Assembly (NCBI GenBank): GCA_002358575.1 | Contig: DEPD01000093.1 | Coordinates: 1 to 64,000 of the forward strand | Length of the DNA: 64,000 bases | Origin: Lachnospiraceae bacterium UBA3401 | GTDB lineage: Bacteria; Bacillota; Clostridia; Lachnospirales; Lachnospiraceae | Direction: 5' to 3' | Part shown: in pieces, positions 7,966-17,813 of the stretch | Numbering within the stretch: the stretch's first letter is position 1 | How the letters are laid out: each line of letters begins with the position of its first letter | Position numbers and translations under genes: made by a program | The notes under the pieces: generated by a model | Database searches by the model: none | What the model was told of the DNA's origin: nothing | The model's input: only the letters and a program-made list of their open reading frames with translations

Positions 7966-10671
7966 GTGGGCTTGGATAGGAACAGACAATCGAAACAAAA
8001 TGGTATCATTCATGAGATTATTGACCATACATTTTCCGACAGCAGTTTTACAAGAAATCACGCAAAGAGAAACGCAGTGATACAGATTGTAATTGCGACA
8101 GTTGCGTTTATTTTTCTAGTGCGTATCTTTCCAATGGGGCTAGTAAAAAATCATACAATGTCACGGCAAAGAGTCTATAAAGAAGCTAGAAAAGCGGGGA
8201 GTACAGGAGAGCAGTTTACTATAGCAGACAAAAAACTCCAGACAATTTATTTTGCGGGTACACATATTGAGCACATTACGGTGTATTTAAAATGCGAAAT
8301 CGAACAAAAGTTTGATGATATGGAGAGCGTTTTGTTCCGGTTGTATGATGAATCTTTTTCCTGTATCTATGAGGAGGAGGCAGACAGTAGAGCAATAGAA
8401 AAAAAAGGGTTTCTGACAGCGATGCCTAATCTGGATGTGGAGACTGAGAAGCCTTATTATTATGAGATTTTGGTGCAAGAGTCAAGCCATGCGACCTATT
8501 GGCTGCCTGTGGCAGACAGGGATGCGTTGGGACAGACGGAGAACAGCACGCTTTATATTGATGGAATTATCAATGAGGAAGTCAGTCTTGTCGCTGATTT
8601 TGACTATACACAGCCACTGGGCGTAGTGGGCATTATAGTACGTCAACTGGCGGTGATAGCTGCCGCACTGGTGATTTATTTACTGGCGCTTGTGTTCGTG
8701 TGGCTGTATGATTGTTTTTTGGAGAAGCGTGCAGATCAAATTTGGAAGTATGTTCGTGTTGGAATTGGTGTGTTGAGTCTTCTGGGCACTGTTGTGTTGA
8801 TTTTCTTTGCAGTGGTGTTCAATCGTTTTGGCGGAGAGGTGTGGGACAGGCTCTTTTTTTTGATAGGCATTTTGGTGGCAGAATTGTGGCTTGTAGTTTT
8901 TTTGATGCGTCCTTCCAAAATCTATTTTCAGCAAAAAGATTCTAAGCTTGCTGTAGGGAGGAAAATGTCTCTTGTGTGGCGCAACTATATCCAAATGGTA
9001 AGTTTTGGTCTGTTGTTTTATGCCTTGTGCCAGTATGCCAATGCGGACAGAAATTATTATCATTACACCAATACGCGGTGGATGCTTATTTTTCTGGCAA
9101 TTGCTTTTTTAATGAACTATCATGAAAAACAATTTATCAATACAATCAGCGCAATCTGGCTGATTGTAGGAATAATAGGATCTGTCTTTTATTGTAACCC
9201 TATGAGGGCGGACGAGAAAGAATTATTGCTTGCGCGCCTTACATGTGGTGTTGTTTTGACATGGGGGTTTTTGCTGATTGCAATTTTGTTAGAGTGTTTG
9301 TCTGTAAAGAAATCAGATTGGAAAAAAAGGAATTGGGTTCATATTATCAATAAAATTACGCAAAATAAACAACAGACCTTGTTTGTTATTTTGTGGGTTT
9401 GGTTTGGAATACTGATGGTTGTATATCGATTTGAGAAAGTGTGGGTTTTCACAGCGACTTTGCCGTTTGTGGCATATCTTTTTACGCGGAATACACCGGC
9501 AAAGTTAAATCGGTTTCTAAAGAATTTTTGTAATGGTATCTTTGTTAGTTTTGCATTGGTGACGCTGTTTTGTTTCATGCACAGGCCGCATCATCATTGG
9601 ATGTTATATCGTTATAGCGGGATATTTCATACAGTAGCTTGCACTGGCATGTATCTTGCTGTAGTATTTGGCGCGGCGACGGCAAAGCTTTATGGAAAGT
9701 TAAAGACCAGAAAGCGTTATGTGTGGCAATGCTGTCCAGAGTATTTTGTGACAGCGTGTGTGACAGGATTTATTTTGCTTACAATGTCCAGAACGGCATT
9801 TCTTACAGTGGCGGTGACATTGTTTGCAGTGGTCGTGTTAAGTGCGATTGCATACCGCAAAAAAATTGGAAGAATTTTGTCGGAGTTTGGTGTTCTGGCA
9901 GCAGTTTGTCTTGTCAGTTTTCCAATGGTGTTTACTGCGGTGAGAATGATTCCGGCAGTTGTCAATGATCCAGTGCGCTATGACATTGAATTTCAAGATA
10001 AATCGTTTATGATCTATGAAGGGGACCCGATTGACTCGGATAAATATATGACTGTGCGCCGCTTTTTTGACACTCTGTTTGGTCGCTTTCAGACGCAAGG
10101 GCAGCACGCGGCAGTCGAAACAGAGGGACTTGTATTGGAGGAGGCAGGAGAACTTGCCTTTGTCGGGGCTGGGCTTGCAGGGCTTGACAGGCGGGCAGCA
10201 GACAGCGACGCAGGAGAGGACACCAGCGCAAAGACAGATATTTCCAACGGTAGATTTACTATTTTTCGGGATTATTGGAAGGCGATAACATTCCGAGGAC
10301 ATCCGAAAATGGGGCCACAGGACCAAGAGGGGGCAGAATATGCGCACGCGCACAATTCCTATTTACAGGTGGCGTATAATTTTGGCGGGATAGCTGGCGT
10401 TATCTTTTTGATTTTATGTGCGCTGACTCTTTGGAGAGCGATCTGTCTCTATCGAAACTATGGAAAAGAGTATACAATGTTTATCGTACCATTTGCAATG
10501 GTGGTTGTATTTGGGTTTGAAAGTCTGACAGAATGGGCGTATCATCCATGTATTTCGCCGGGCTTTAGCTTTATTTTAATGCAGGTGGTGTTAATGCGGG
10601 ATTGCAGAGACAAGGCGGCGTCACAGAGAGCGAAAGAACCGCAGAAACAAAGAGCCGGGAGGCAGGAGTGA
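7966..10671 (+). CDS. O-antigen ligase/polymerase family protein (WaaL/Wzy-like)
   Basis: This 901-residue membrane protein has one N-terminal helix (about residues 38-58), then an extracytoplasmic region of about 150 residues, then a polytopic domain of about twelve helices. Near the end a large outside loop precedes EYAHAHNSYLQVAYNFG (His-Asn at about 795), the hallmark of the Wzy_C/O-antigen ligase superfamily. MSRTAFL at about 607 is also typical. Such proteins either polymerise repeat units or transfer finished glycans from undecaprenyl diphosphate to an acceptor; sequence does not say which. The start is GTG 7966 with GAAGGG just upstream. The extra N-terminal extracytoplasmic domain is not part of the minimal family and may bind acceptor or glycan. 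Confidence 0.75.
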   Translation: MGLDRNRQSKQNGIIHEIIDHTFSDSSFTRNHAKRNAVIQIVIATVAFIFLVRIFPMGLVKNHTMSRQRVYKEARKAGSTGEQFTIADKKLQTIYFAGTHIEHITVYLKCEIEQKFDDMESVLFRLYDESFSCIYEEEADSRAIEKKGFLTAMPNLDVETEKPYYYEILVQESSHATYWLPVADRDALGQTENSTLYIDGIINEEVSLVADFDYTQPLGVVGIIVRQLAVIAAALVIYLLALVFVWLYDCFLEKRADQIWKYVRVGIGVLSLLGTVVLIFFAVVFNRFGGEVWDRLFFLIGILVAELWLVVFLMRPSKIYFQQKDSKLAVGRKMSLVWRNYIQMVSFGLLFYALCQYANADRNYYHYTNTRWMLIFLAIAFLMNYHEKQFINTISAIWLIVGIIGSVFYCNPMRADEKELLLARLTCGVVLTWGFLLIAILLECLSVKKSDWKKRNWVHIINKITQNKQQTLFVILWVWFGILMVVYRFEKVWVFTATLPFVAYLFTRNTPAKLNRFLKNFCNGIFVSFALVTLFCFMHRPHHHWMLYRYSGIFHTVACTGMYLAVVFGAATAKLYGKLKTRKRYVWQCCPEYFVTACVTGFILLTMSRTAFLTVAVTLFAVVVLSAIAYRKKIGRILSEFGVLAAVCLVSFPMVFTAVRMIPAVVNDPVRYDIEFQDKSFMIYEGDPIDSDKYMTVRRFFDTLFGRFQTQGQHAAVETEGLVLEEAGELAFVGAGLAGLDRRAADSDAGEDTSAKTDISNGRFTIFRDYWKAITFRGHPKMGPQDQEGAEYAHAHNSYLQVAYNFGGIAGVIFLILCALTLWRAICLYRNYGKEYTMFIVPFAMVVVFGFESLTEWAYHPCISPGFSFILMQVVLMRDCRDKAASQRAKEPQKQRAGRQE

Positions 10672-10675
10672 CATT

Positions 10676-12556
10676 ATGAAATTGTTGAATCAAATAAATG
10701 TACAGCTTTTGCAGAGAAGAGTTGTGCTTGTAATACTGGATATTATGACAGTATGCATTGCAAGCATAGCACCGCTGTGGTTTCGCTTTGAGTTAAACTA
10801 CAGGGATATTCCAGAAGTGTATTTAAGTTCTGCATGGAATTTTATGATAGCCAATGTTGTGATAACCTTAATTGTGTTTTACTTTTTTAAATTATATCAC
10901 AGCCTTTGGGCATTTGCGGGGACAGCAGAGGTACAAAATATCTTGGCAGCTTGCATTTTAAGTGCAATTCTTGATTTTCTTGGCATGAAGCTGGTGCAGT
11001 ATCCGATTCCCAGAAGTTATTATTTTACGTATGCGTTAGTACTGACAGGAATTACAACTGGCACGCGTTTTTCCTACCGAATTATGCGCAATATGCGCCA
11101 CAAGGCACAGAACCGAAAAAACGGTACACGCGTGATGATTATCGGTGCCGGTGACGCTGGAAATACAGTGATTAAGGAGATTACAAACAGCAGTTACAGC
11201 ACAATGACAATCAAGTGCATTATTGATGACGACGAGGGAAAATGGGGCAGATTTATACAAGGTATTAAGATTGTGGGGGGTCGGGACAGAATTGTGGAGT
11301 ACGCTGCGCTATATGGTATTGACGAGATTTTTATCGCAATTCCCTCAGCAAACCGTGCGACTATGAAAGCACTTGTAGAAATCTGTAAGGAGACGAGCTG
11401 CAAATTGCGGACGCTGCCAGGGATTTATCAGCTTGTAAATGGTGAGGTCAATGTCAGCAAGTTAAGAGATGTGGATGTCGAAGACTTGTTGGGAAGAGAT
11501 CCCATAAAGGTTGATTTAGATTCCATTCTAAATTATGTCCGAAATCAGACAATTATGGTGACAGGCGGGGGCGGTTCTATTGGAAGTGAGCTTTGTCGCC
11601 AGATTGCAGGGCATAAGCCGGCACGACTGATTATTGTTGATATCTACGAGAACAATGCCTACGAGATACAGCAGGAATTAAAGCACAAATATCCAAATCT
11701 TGATTTGGTGGTGCTAATCGCTTCCGTGAGAAATACAAATCGAATCAATCATATTATGGAGGAGTATCGCCCAGATATTATCTATCATGCAGCAGCGCAC
11801 AAACATGTGCCGCTGATGGAGGTAAGCCCGAACGAGGCGATAAAGAACAATGTCTTTGGCACTTGGAAGACCGCGCAGGCCGCGGTGCAAAACGGCGTGA
11901 AGAAATTTGTGCTAATCTCGACAGACAAGGCAGTAAATCCCACGAACATTATGGGGGCAAGCAAGCGGATTTGTGAGATGGTGATACAGACTTACAATCG
12001 TCATTATGATACCGAATTTGTGGCCGTTCGCTTTGGCAATGTGCTAGGCAGCAATGGAAGTGTAATTCCATTATTTAAAAATCAGATTGCTGCAGGTGGT
12101 CCCGTTACCGTTACGCACCCAGATATTATCCGATACTTTATGACAATCCCTGAAGCAGTATCACTTGTGCTTCAGGCAGGTGTCTATGCAAAAGGAGGAG
12201 AGATTTTTATCTTGGATATGGGAGAACCAGTTAAGATATTGGATCTTGCAAAAAATCTGATAAGACTTTCTGGATATAAAGTTGATGAGGACATTAAAAT
12301 TGAATTTACTGGATTAAGACCTGGTGAAAAGCTCTACGAGGAACTTCTGATGAGTGAAGAAGGTTTAATGGATACAGAAAATAAGCTGATTCACATTGGT
12401 AAACCAATTGAGTTTGATGAGACATTATTTTATGTGCAGCTTAATAATTTAAAACGTGCAGTAGAAAATGAATGTGATGATGTGCGATCCTTGATACAAG
12501 AGATAGTGCCAACGTACTCACCCCAGAGCGAGGATATGCCACAGAATATGGAGTGA
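10676..12556 (+). CDS. membrane-bound UDP-sugar 4,6-dehydratase (PglF/WbpM/CapD-like)
   Basis: This 626-residue long-form enzyme has four N-terminal helices, a first Rossmann-like domain (MIIGAGDAGN, about 153-162) and a second NAD-binding SDR domain (VTGGGGSIGSE, about 295-306). The active-site segment STDKAVNPTNIMGASKR (about 417-434) has Met where most SDRs have Tyr, as in PglF and WbpM. The family converts UDP-GlcNAc to the 4-keto-6-deoxy sugar at the membrane. It is the first step of the bacillosamine/QuiNAc4N route, and the next gene encodes the matching aminotransferase. GGAG lies ahead of the ATG, 4 nt after the previous stop. Confidence 0.9.
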   Translation: MKLLNQINVQLLQRRVVLVILDIMTVCIASIAPLWFRFELNYRDIPEVYLSSAWNFMIANVVITLIVFYFFKLYHSLWAFAGTAEVQNILAACILSAILDFLGMKLVQYPIPRSYYFTYALVLTGITTGTRFSYRIMRNMRHKAQNRKNGTRVMIIGAGDAGNTVIKEITNSSYSTMTIKCIIDDDEGKWGRFIQGIKIVGGRDRIVEYAALYGIDEIFIAIPSANRATMKALVEICKETSCKLRTLPGIYQLVNGEVNVSKLRDVDVEDLLGRDPIKVDLDSILNYVRNQTIMVTGGGGSIGSELCRQIAGHKPARLIIVDIYENNAYEIQQELKHKYPNLDLVVLIASVRNTNRINHIMEEYRPDIIYHAAAHKHVPLMEVSPNEAIKNNVFGTWKTAQAAVQNGVKKFVLISTDKAVNPTNIMGASKRICEMVIQTYNRHYDTEFVAVRFGNVLGSNGSVIPLFKNQIAAGGPVTVTHPDIIRYFMTIPEAVSLVLQAGVYAKGGEIFILDMGEPVKILDLAKNLIRLSGYKVDEDIKIEFTGLRPGEKLYEELLMSEEGLMDTENKLIHIGKPIEFDETLFYVQLNNLKRAVENECDDVRSLIQEIVPTYSPQSEDMPQNME

Positions 12557-12598
12557 GTGTAAGGGAATAGAAAAGAAGCAGAAAAGGAGAAGTATATA

Positions 12599-13735
12599 AT
12601 GAATGATAAAAAAAGGATTTATCTGTCCAGTCCCACCATGCATGGGGACGAACAGCGCTTTGTGGCGGAGGCATTTGATACAAATTGGGTGGCGCCTTTG
12701 GGACCCAATGTCAACAATTTTGAAGCAGAGATCGCGACATATACGAAATGTGGCTATGCTGCGGCATTGAGTTCTGGAACTGCTGCAATTCATTTGGGAC
12801 TTAAACTTTTGGGCGTAGGACAAGGAGATATTGTGTTTGTACCATCTCTCACTTTTTCGGCGAGCTGCAATCCAATCGTATATGAGAAGGCAGAACCTGT
12901 TTTGATTGACTCAGAACCAGATACCTGGAATATGTCTCCCCATGCATTGGAGAAGGCATTTGAAAAATATCCTGCTCCAAAGGCGGTTATTGTCGTACAT
13001 TTGTACGGAACAGCCGCCAAGATGGATGAGATTCTACAAATCTGTCAAAGACATCATGTGCCAGTGCTTGAGGATGCTGCAGAGTCACTTGGCTCTACAT
13101 ATGATGGAAGGCTTACAGGAACTTTTGGACGTATTGGCATTTATTCTTTTAATGGAAATAAAATTATTACAACTTCTGGAGGAGGAATGCTTGTCTCCAA
13201 TGAGGAGGCTCTTGTGCAGGAGGCGCGAGTGCTTTCGACACAGGCAAGAGACCCAGCAAGGCATTACCAGCATTCAAAAATTGGTTATAACTACCGAATG
13301 AGCAATGTTCTTGCGGGAATTGGCAGGGGGCAGCTCATGCATCTTGATGAGCATCTGCGATTAAAGAAGGCAATCTATACTAGATACAAGGAAGCGTTTG
13401 CTGATATTGATGACATTGCAATGAATCCATTAAACCCGAGGGGGGAGGCAAACAATTGGCTGTCGTGCATGACAATCAAAGAAGGTAGTTGTGTGACACC
13501 AGATATGGTGATGGATACGCTTGAGGCAGAAAATATTGAGTCGCGCCCTATCTGGAAGCCAATGCATTTGCAGCCCATATTCGCAGCCTGTGATTTTTTC
13601 AGTCACAGTGAGAATCATGTGAGTATCAGTGAAGATATCTTTGCGCGCGGTGTATGTCTGCCAAGTGATGTTAAAAATACAGAAGCGGATATGGAGAAAG
13701 TAATCGGTATAGTGAGACGTTTGTTTGGAAAATAG
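12599..13735 (+). CDS. UDP-4-amino-sugar aminotransferase (PglE-like, DegT family)
   Basis: This 378-residue PLP enzyme has an N-terminus (IYLSSPTMHGDEQRFVAEAF) and a PLP-lysine motif (FNGNKIITTSGGGM, Lys about 187) that place it with PglE/LegC-type aminotransferases. PglE aminates the 4-keto sugar made by PglF to UDP-4-amino-4,6-dideoxy-GlcNAc. The gene lies directly after the PglF-like gene with AAAGGAGA upstream and is followed at 14 nt by the PglC-like gene. It is distinct from the WecE-type aminotransferase at 3138, so the locus probably makes two different amino sugars. Confidence 0.88.
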   Translation: MNDKKRIYLSSPTMHGDEQRFVAEAFDTNWVAPLGPNVNNFEAEIATYTKCGYAAALSSGTAAIHLGLKLLGVGQGDIVFVPSLTFSASCNPIVYEKAEPVLIDSEPDTWNMSPHALEKAFEKYPAPKAVIVVHLYGTAAKMDEILQICQRHHVPVLEDAAESLGSTYDGRLTGTFGRIGIYSFNGNKIITTSGGGMLVSNEEALVQEARVLSTQARDPARHYQHSKIGYNYRMSNVLAGIGRGQLMHLDEHLRLKKAIYTRYKEAFADIDDIAMNPLNPRGEANNWLSCMTIKEGSCVTPDMVMDTLEAENIESRPIWKPMHLQPIFAACDFFSHSENHVSISEDIFARGVCLPSDVKNTEADMEKVIGIVRRLFGK

Positions 13736-13749
13736 TAGGAGCTGATAAT

Positions 13750-14400
13750 ATGTATCGAAAATATATCAAACGGCTGCTCGATATCCTAATATCGCTCGCT
13801 GCGCTCATTCTGCTCAGTCCGGTGCTGTTGGTGGTTGCAGTACTTGTCCGTATAAAGCTTGGCGCGCCGATTATTTTTCACCAGGACAGACCAGGATACC
13901 ATGAGAAGATTTTTCGACTTCGTAAATTCCGAACAATGACTGACGCGCGTGCTGCGGATGGTGCGTTATTACCAGATGCAGTTCGACTGACAAAGTTTGG
14001 GAAGATATTGCGGGCGACAAGTCTTGATGAACTTCCCGAACTGTGGAATATTTTAAAAGGAGATATGAGTCTGATTGGTCCGCGTCCGCTTCTTGTAAGT
14101 TATCTGCCATATTACACGGAGGAGGAGCGACTTCGCCATACTGTCAGACCAGGTTTGACAGGTCTTGCACAGGTGCGTGGCAGGAATCTATTGGACTGGG
14201 ATACACGGTTTGCGACAGATGTAGAATACGTAAGAAATCTGACATTTATGCTTGATGTAAAAATATTTTTTCTTACAATTAAAAAAGTGTTTGTGCATGA
14301 GGATATTGTGGTGGATACCAATCAGGCAGAGGGCAATTTTGCAGAGATTAGGAAAGCGAAACAGAAGGCGGAGGCCGAAAAAAGAGAGGTTGAGACATGA
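13750..14400 (+). CDS. small undecaprenyl-phosphate phosphoglycosyl transferase (PglC-like)
   Basis: This 216-residue monotopic enzyme has one N-terminal hydrophobic hairpin (about residues 8-35). The bacterial sugar transferase core follows: FHQDRPG, FRLRKFRTM, SLDELPELWN with the catalytic Asp-Glu pair, IGPRPL and RPGLTGLAQV. It matches the short PglC form, not the long WbaP form. The family transfers phospho-sugar from UDP-sugar to undecaprenyl phosphate, starting lipid-linked glycan assembly. Given the adjacent PglF/PglE genes, the first sugar is probably a 4-amino-4,6-dideoxy-HexNAc derivative. Its stop overlaps the next start (ATGA). Confidence 0.9.
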   Translation: MYRKYIKRLLDILISLAALILLSPVLLVVAVLVRIKLGAPIIFHQDRPGYHEKIFRLRKFRTMTDARAADGALLPDAVRLTKFGKILRATSLDELPELWNILKGDMSLIGPRPLLVSYLPYYTEEERLRHTVRPGLTGLAQVRGRNLLDWDTRFATDVEYVRNLTFMLDVKIFFLTIKKVFVHEDIVVDTNQAEGNFAEIRKAKQKAEAEKREVET

Positions 14401-15386
14401 ATCTTTTAATCTTAAGCTGTGGCACACGAGATAAAGTGGTTCAATATTTTAGGAAGGCATTTGGAGAGGAAGGAAGGGTTATCTGTACCGATTGCAGTCC
14501 TTATGCGCCTGCGCTGTACGAGGCAGATGCCCATTATATCGTACCGCGCATTACAGAGCCAGGGTATCTGGAGGTTGTATATGATATTTGCAGAAAAGAA
14601 TCGATTACAGGGGTGCTTTCACTTATTGATCCAGAATTGTCATTGATTGCGGCGCACAAAGATCAGTTTGCGGCGCTGGGAGTGACTGTGGTTGGTTCTG
14701 ATTATGCGCTGTGTGAGCGCACATTGAATAAGTGGGAGCTGTATTGCTGGATGAAGGAGCATCAATATCCCTGCGTGAAAACATATGTGTCTTTGGAGGA
14801 CTTTGACAAAGCGCTTGGTCAGGGGGAAATTGCGTTTCCTGTATTTGTAAAACCGATGAAGGGCAGTGCCAGCATACAGATTGCAAAGGCGGAGGACCGG
14901 GAAACAGCAGCATTTTTGTTCTCACACGGCGAGGAAATGATTATACAGGAATATATGACAGGGCAGGAAATTGGAGCAGACGTCTATATTGACTTAATAA
15001 GCGGGGAAGTGGTGTCTATTTTTACCAAAAAGAAGTTGGTGATGCGTGCCGGCGAGACAGACAAGGCCATATCCTTTTTTGACGCGAATCTAAACAGTCA
15101 GATAACACAGTTTGTCCGTGAGAATGGTTTTGCGGGGCAGATTGATATTGACTTGTTTGAGCAGGGCGGCGTGTACTATTTTTCGGAGGTAAATCCGCGG
15201 TTTGGCGGCGGTTATCCTCATGCATATGCCTGTGGTGTAGACCATATGACACTGATTAAAAAGAATCTTCAGGGCATTACCAATCCAGTGAGGACAACAC
15301 CTTATCCAGAAAATCAGGTTATGATGAAATATTGCGAAATTATGCTGGTTGATGCAGCAGCGTCCAAAAAGGAAGCAGAAATATGA
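14397..15386 (+). CDS. ATP-grasp ligase (carbamoyl-phosphate-synthase-like fold)
   Basis: This 329-residue protein has the ATP-grasp motifs FVKPMKGSASIQ (about 147-158), IIQEYMTGQEIGADVYID (about 181-198) and the metal-binding FSEVNPRFGGGYPHAYACG (about 262-280). ATP-grasp enzymes join a carboxylate to an amine through an acyl-phosphate. It overlaps both neighbours by ATGA and sits between PglC-like and PglA-like genes, where a PglD-type acetyltransferase would be expected. Acylation of the 4-amino sugar with an amino acid or other carboxylate is a tempting inference, but the substrate is not shown. No PglD-like left-handed helix protein is in the window. Confidence 0.75.
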   Translation: MNLLILSCGTRDKVVQYFRKAFGEEGRVICTDCSPYAPALYEADAHYIVPRITEPGYLEVVYDICRKESITGVLSLIDPELSLIAAHKDQFAALGVTVVGSDYALCERTLNKWELYCWMKEHQYPCVKTYVSLEDFDKALGQGEIAFPVFVKPMKGSASIQIAKAEDRETAAFLFSHGEEMIIQEYMTGQEIGADVYIDLISGEVVSIFTKKKLVMRAGETDKAISFFDANLNSQITQFVRENGFAGQIDIDLFEQGGVYYFSEVNPRFGGGYPHAYACGVDHMTLIKKNLQGITNPVRTTPYPENQVMMKYCEIMLVDAAASKKEAEI

Positions 15387-16489
15387 ACAAAATACTAATT
15401 TTGGCAAATTCTGCGAGCGGACTCTATGATTTTCGGAATGAATTAATTCTGGAACTGTTGAACATGTATGAAGTACATATCAGCCTTCCAGACGGAGAAC
15501 AGGTGCCGCAGCTTGCAGAGGAAGGCTGTAGAATGCATCACACAGCAATTGACAGACGCGGCGTTAATCCAGCGCGTGATTTAAAGCTTCTATGCAGTTA
15601 TTGGAGATTGATTCGCCATATCAAACCTAAGATAGTCCTCACGTACACAATTAAACCCAATATTTATGGAAATATTTGTTGCCGATTACAGCGAGTGCCC
15701 TATATTGCCAATATTACTGGACTTGGATCTGCGTTTGAGAATAATGGGATAATACAAAAGATTGTGACGGTTCTTTATCGTGTTGCACTAAAGAACGCAA
15801 CGTGTATTTTTTTTCAGAATCAAGAGAATCAAAAGATTTTTGCGCGGTTTGGCATTCACGGCAAAAAGAGCAGGCTGGTACCAGGCTCAGGAGTGAATCT
15901 TGACAGACACTGTGTTCAGGAATATCCTTTAGAGGAAGAACGCATGATATTTTTGTATGTTGGAAGAATTATGCAGGAGAAGGGGATTGATGAGTTGTTG
16001 TATACAGCGGAGGCAGTCTACAAAGAATATCCAAAAGTGTTGTTTCAACTGGTGGGGAACTATGAGGAAAATTACAAGGAGAAAATTGTGCGCACACAGG
16101 AAAGCGGCGCTTTGGAACTTATTGGATATCAGAAAGATATCACTCCATTTTACCGGAGGGCTTCCGCAGTGCTAATGCCAAGCTACCATGAAGGCATGTC
16201 AAACGTGATTCTTGAAGCTGCGGCGAGCGGCAGACCTGTTTTGGCGACAAACATTTCGGGTTGTCAGGAAGGTTTTGAAGATGGTGTAACTGGATTTGGA
16301 TTTCCGCCTAAAGACCAAGAGGCGCTATATCGAACAGTTATTCGATTTATCAATTTATCCTATGAGGAGCGCGTGCAGATGGGAAGACGCGGGCGCGAAA
16401 AAATGGAGCGGGAGTTTGACCGAACGAAGGTGGTACAGGCTTATCTACAAGAAATACAGAGCGCAGGAAAGGAGTATGCTTTAAAATGA
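15383..16489 (+). CDS. GT4 glycosyltransferase (PglA-like)
   Basis: This 368-residue GT-B enzyme starts [20 protein letters not shown]. It contains [39 protein letters not shown] and the nucleotide-sugar motif [20 protein letters not shown]. These resemble the PglA group, which adds the second sugar (GalNAc in Campylobacter) to undecaprenyl-PP-diNAcBac. It overlaps the ATP-grasp gene and the downstream dehydrogenase by ATGA at each end, so the set is tightly coupled. Donor specificity cannot be read from sequence. Confidence 0.82.
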   Translation: MNKILILANSASGLYDFRNELILELLNMYEVHISLPDGEQVPQLAEEGCRMHHTAIDRRGVNPARDLKLLCSYWRLIRHIKPKIVLTYTIKPNIYGNICCRLQRVPYIANITGLGSAFENNGIIQKIVTVLYRVALKNATCIFFQNQENQKIFARFGIHGKKSRLVPGSGVNLDRHCVQEYPLEEERMIFLYVGRIMQEKGIDELLYTAEAVYKEYPKVLFQLVGNYEENYKEKIVRTQESGALELIGYQKDITPFYRRASAVLMPSYHEGMSNVILEAAASGRPVLATNISGCQEGFEDGVTGFGFPPKDQEALYRTVIRFINLSYEERVQMGRRGREKMEREFDRTKVVQAYLQEIQSAGKEYALK

Positions 16490-17802
16490 GTTTATATGAA
16501 GAGATTGTAAATGGAAAAGAGAAATTGTCACTGGTTGGGCTTGGCTATGTGGGAATGCCAATTGCCGTTGCATTTGCAAAAAAGATTCAGGTGATAGGGT
16601 TTGACCTTAATGCGGCAAAGATTGACCTCTACAAGTCCGGTGTGGACCCTACAAATGAAGTGGGCAATGCGGTGATTAAAAGTACAACAGTGGAGTTTAC
16701 CGCAGACCCGTCCAGATTAAAAGAGGCAAAGTTTCATATTGTGGCGGTTCCAACCCCTGTCAATGATGATCATACGCCAGATTTGACGCCCGTAGAGGGG
16801 GCAAGTCGCATCTTAGGGCAGAATCTTACCAAAGGGTCTATTGTTGTGTTTGAGTCCACTGTATATCCAGGGGTTACGGAGGAAGTCTGTGTACCAATTC
16901 TGGAAAAAGAGTCTGGATTAAAGTGCGGCGTGGATTTTAAAATTGGCTACTCACCGGAGCGTATCAATCCAGGGGACAAGGTGCATCGTCTGGAAACTAT
17001 CACAAAGATTGTATCAGGTATGGATGCGGAGACTCTAAATGAGATTGCACAGGTGTATGAGCTTGTGGTGGAAGCGGGCGTGTATCGGGCAGAATCCATC
17101 AAGGTTGCGGAGGCGGCAAAGGTTATCGAGAACAGCCAGCGAGATATCAACATTGCCTTTATGAACGAGCTTTCAATTATCTTTAATAAGATGGGCATTG
17201 ACACAAAGTCTGTTTTGGCTGCGGCAGGAACCAAATGGAATTTCTTAAACTTTCAGCCGGGACTTGTAGGAGGCCACTGTATTGGCGTGGACCCTTATTA
17301 TCTGACGTACAAGGCCGAACAGCTTGGATATCATTCGCAGATTATTCTTTCTGGACGCCGCATCAATGATGATATGGGAAAATATGTGGCAGAAAATTTA
17401 GTAAAGAATCTAATTCGGGCGGATATTCCTGTAAAGAGTGCCAAGGTAGCAATTCTTGGCTTTACTTTCAAAGAAAATTGTCCAGATACGAGGAACACTA
17501 AGATTATTGATATCTATAATGAATTGAAAGAATATGGCATCACAGCGCAGGTGACAGATGACAATGCAGACGCGGATGAGGCAAAGCGGCTTTATGGAAT
17601 CGAATTTACGCCGATGGCAGAGATTCACGACTGTGATGCAGTGATTCTTGCCGTGGCACATGAGGCGTACAAATCGCTTGACATGGCAGCGATAAATGCA
17701 CTCTACGCGGAAAATGGCAAGGCAAAAGTGCTGACGGACTTAAAGGGAATCTTGGATAAAAAGGCGTATATTGACGCAGGATATATCTATTGGAGGTTAT
17801 AA
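16486..17802 (+). CDS. UDP-HexNAc 6-dehydrogenase (WbpA/TviB/WecC-like)
   Basis: This 438-residue NAD-dependent dehydrogenase oxidises C6 of a UDP-N-acetylhexosamine to a uronic acid. The Rossmann motif is [12 protein letters not shown] (about 16-27), followed by [29 protein letters not shown] and the catalytic-Cys loop [13 protein letters not shown] (Cys about 264). The PERINPGD and [11 protein letters not shown] motifs place it in the HexNAc branch, not with UDP-glucose dehydrogenase. With the TviC-like epimerase at 19241 it could make UDP-GalNAcA from UDP-GlcNAc, as in the Vi-antigen route. It overlaps the GT4 gene upstream by ATGA. Confidence 0.88.
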   Translation: MSLYEEIVNGKEKLSLVGLGYVGMPIAVAFAKKIQVIGFDLNAAKIDLYKSGVDPTNEVGNAVIKSTTVEFTADPSRLKEAKFHIVAVPTPVNDDHTPDLTPVEGASRILGQNLTKGSIVVFESTVYPGVTEEVCVPILEKESGLKCGVDFKIGYSPERINPGDKVHRLETITKIVSGMDAETLNEIAQVYELVVEAGVYRAESIKVAEAAKVIENSQRDINIAFMNELSIIFNKMGIDTKSVLAAAGTKWNFLNFQPGLVGGHCIGVDPYYLTYKAEQLGYHSQIILSGRRINDDMGKYVAENLVKNLIRADIPVKSAKVAILGFTFKENCPDTRNTKIIDIYNELKEYGITAQVTDDNADADEAKRLYGIEFTPMAEIHDCDAVILAVAHEAYKSLDMAAINALYAENGKAKVLTDLKGILDKKAYIDAGYIYWRL

Positions 17803-17813
17803 AAAGCAGAGGA

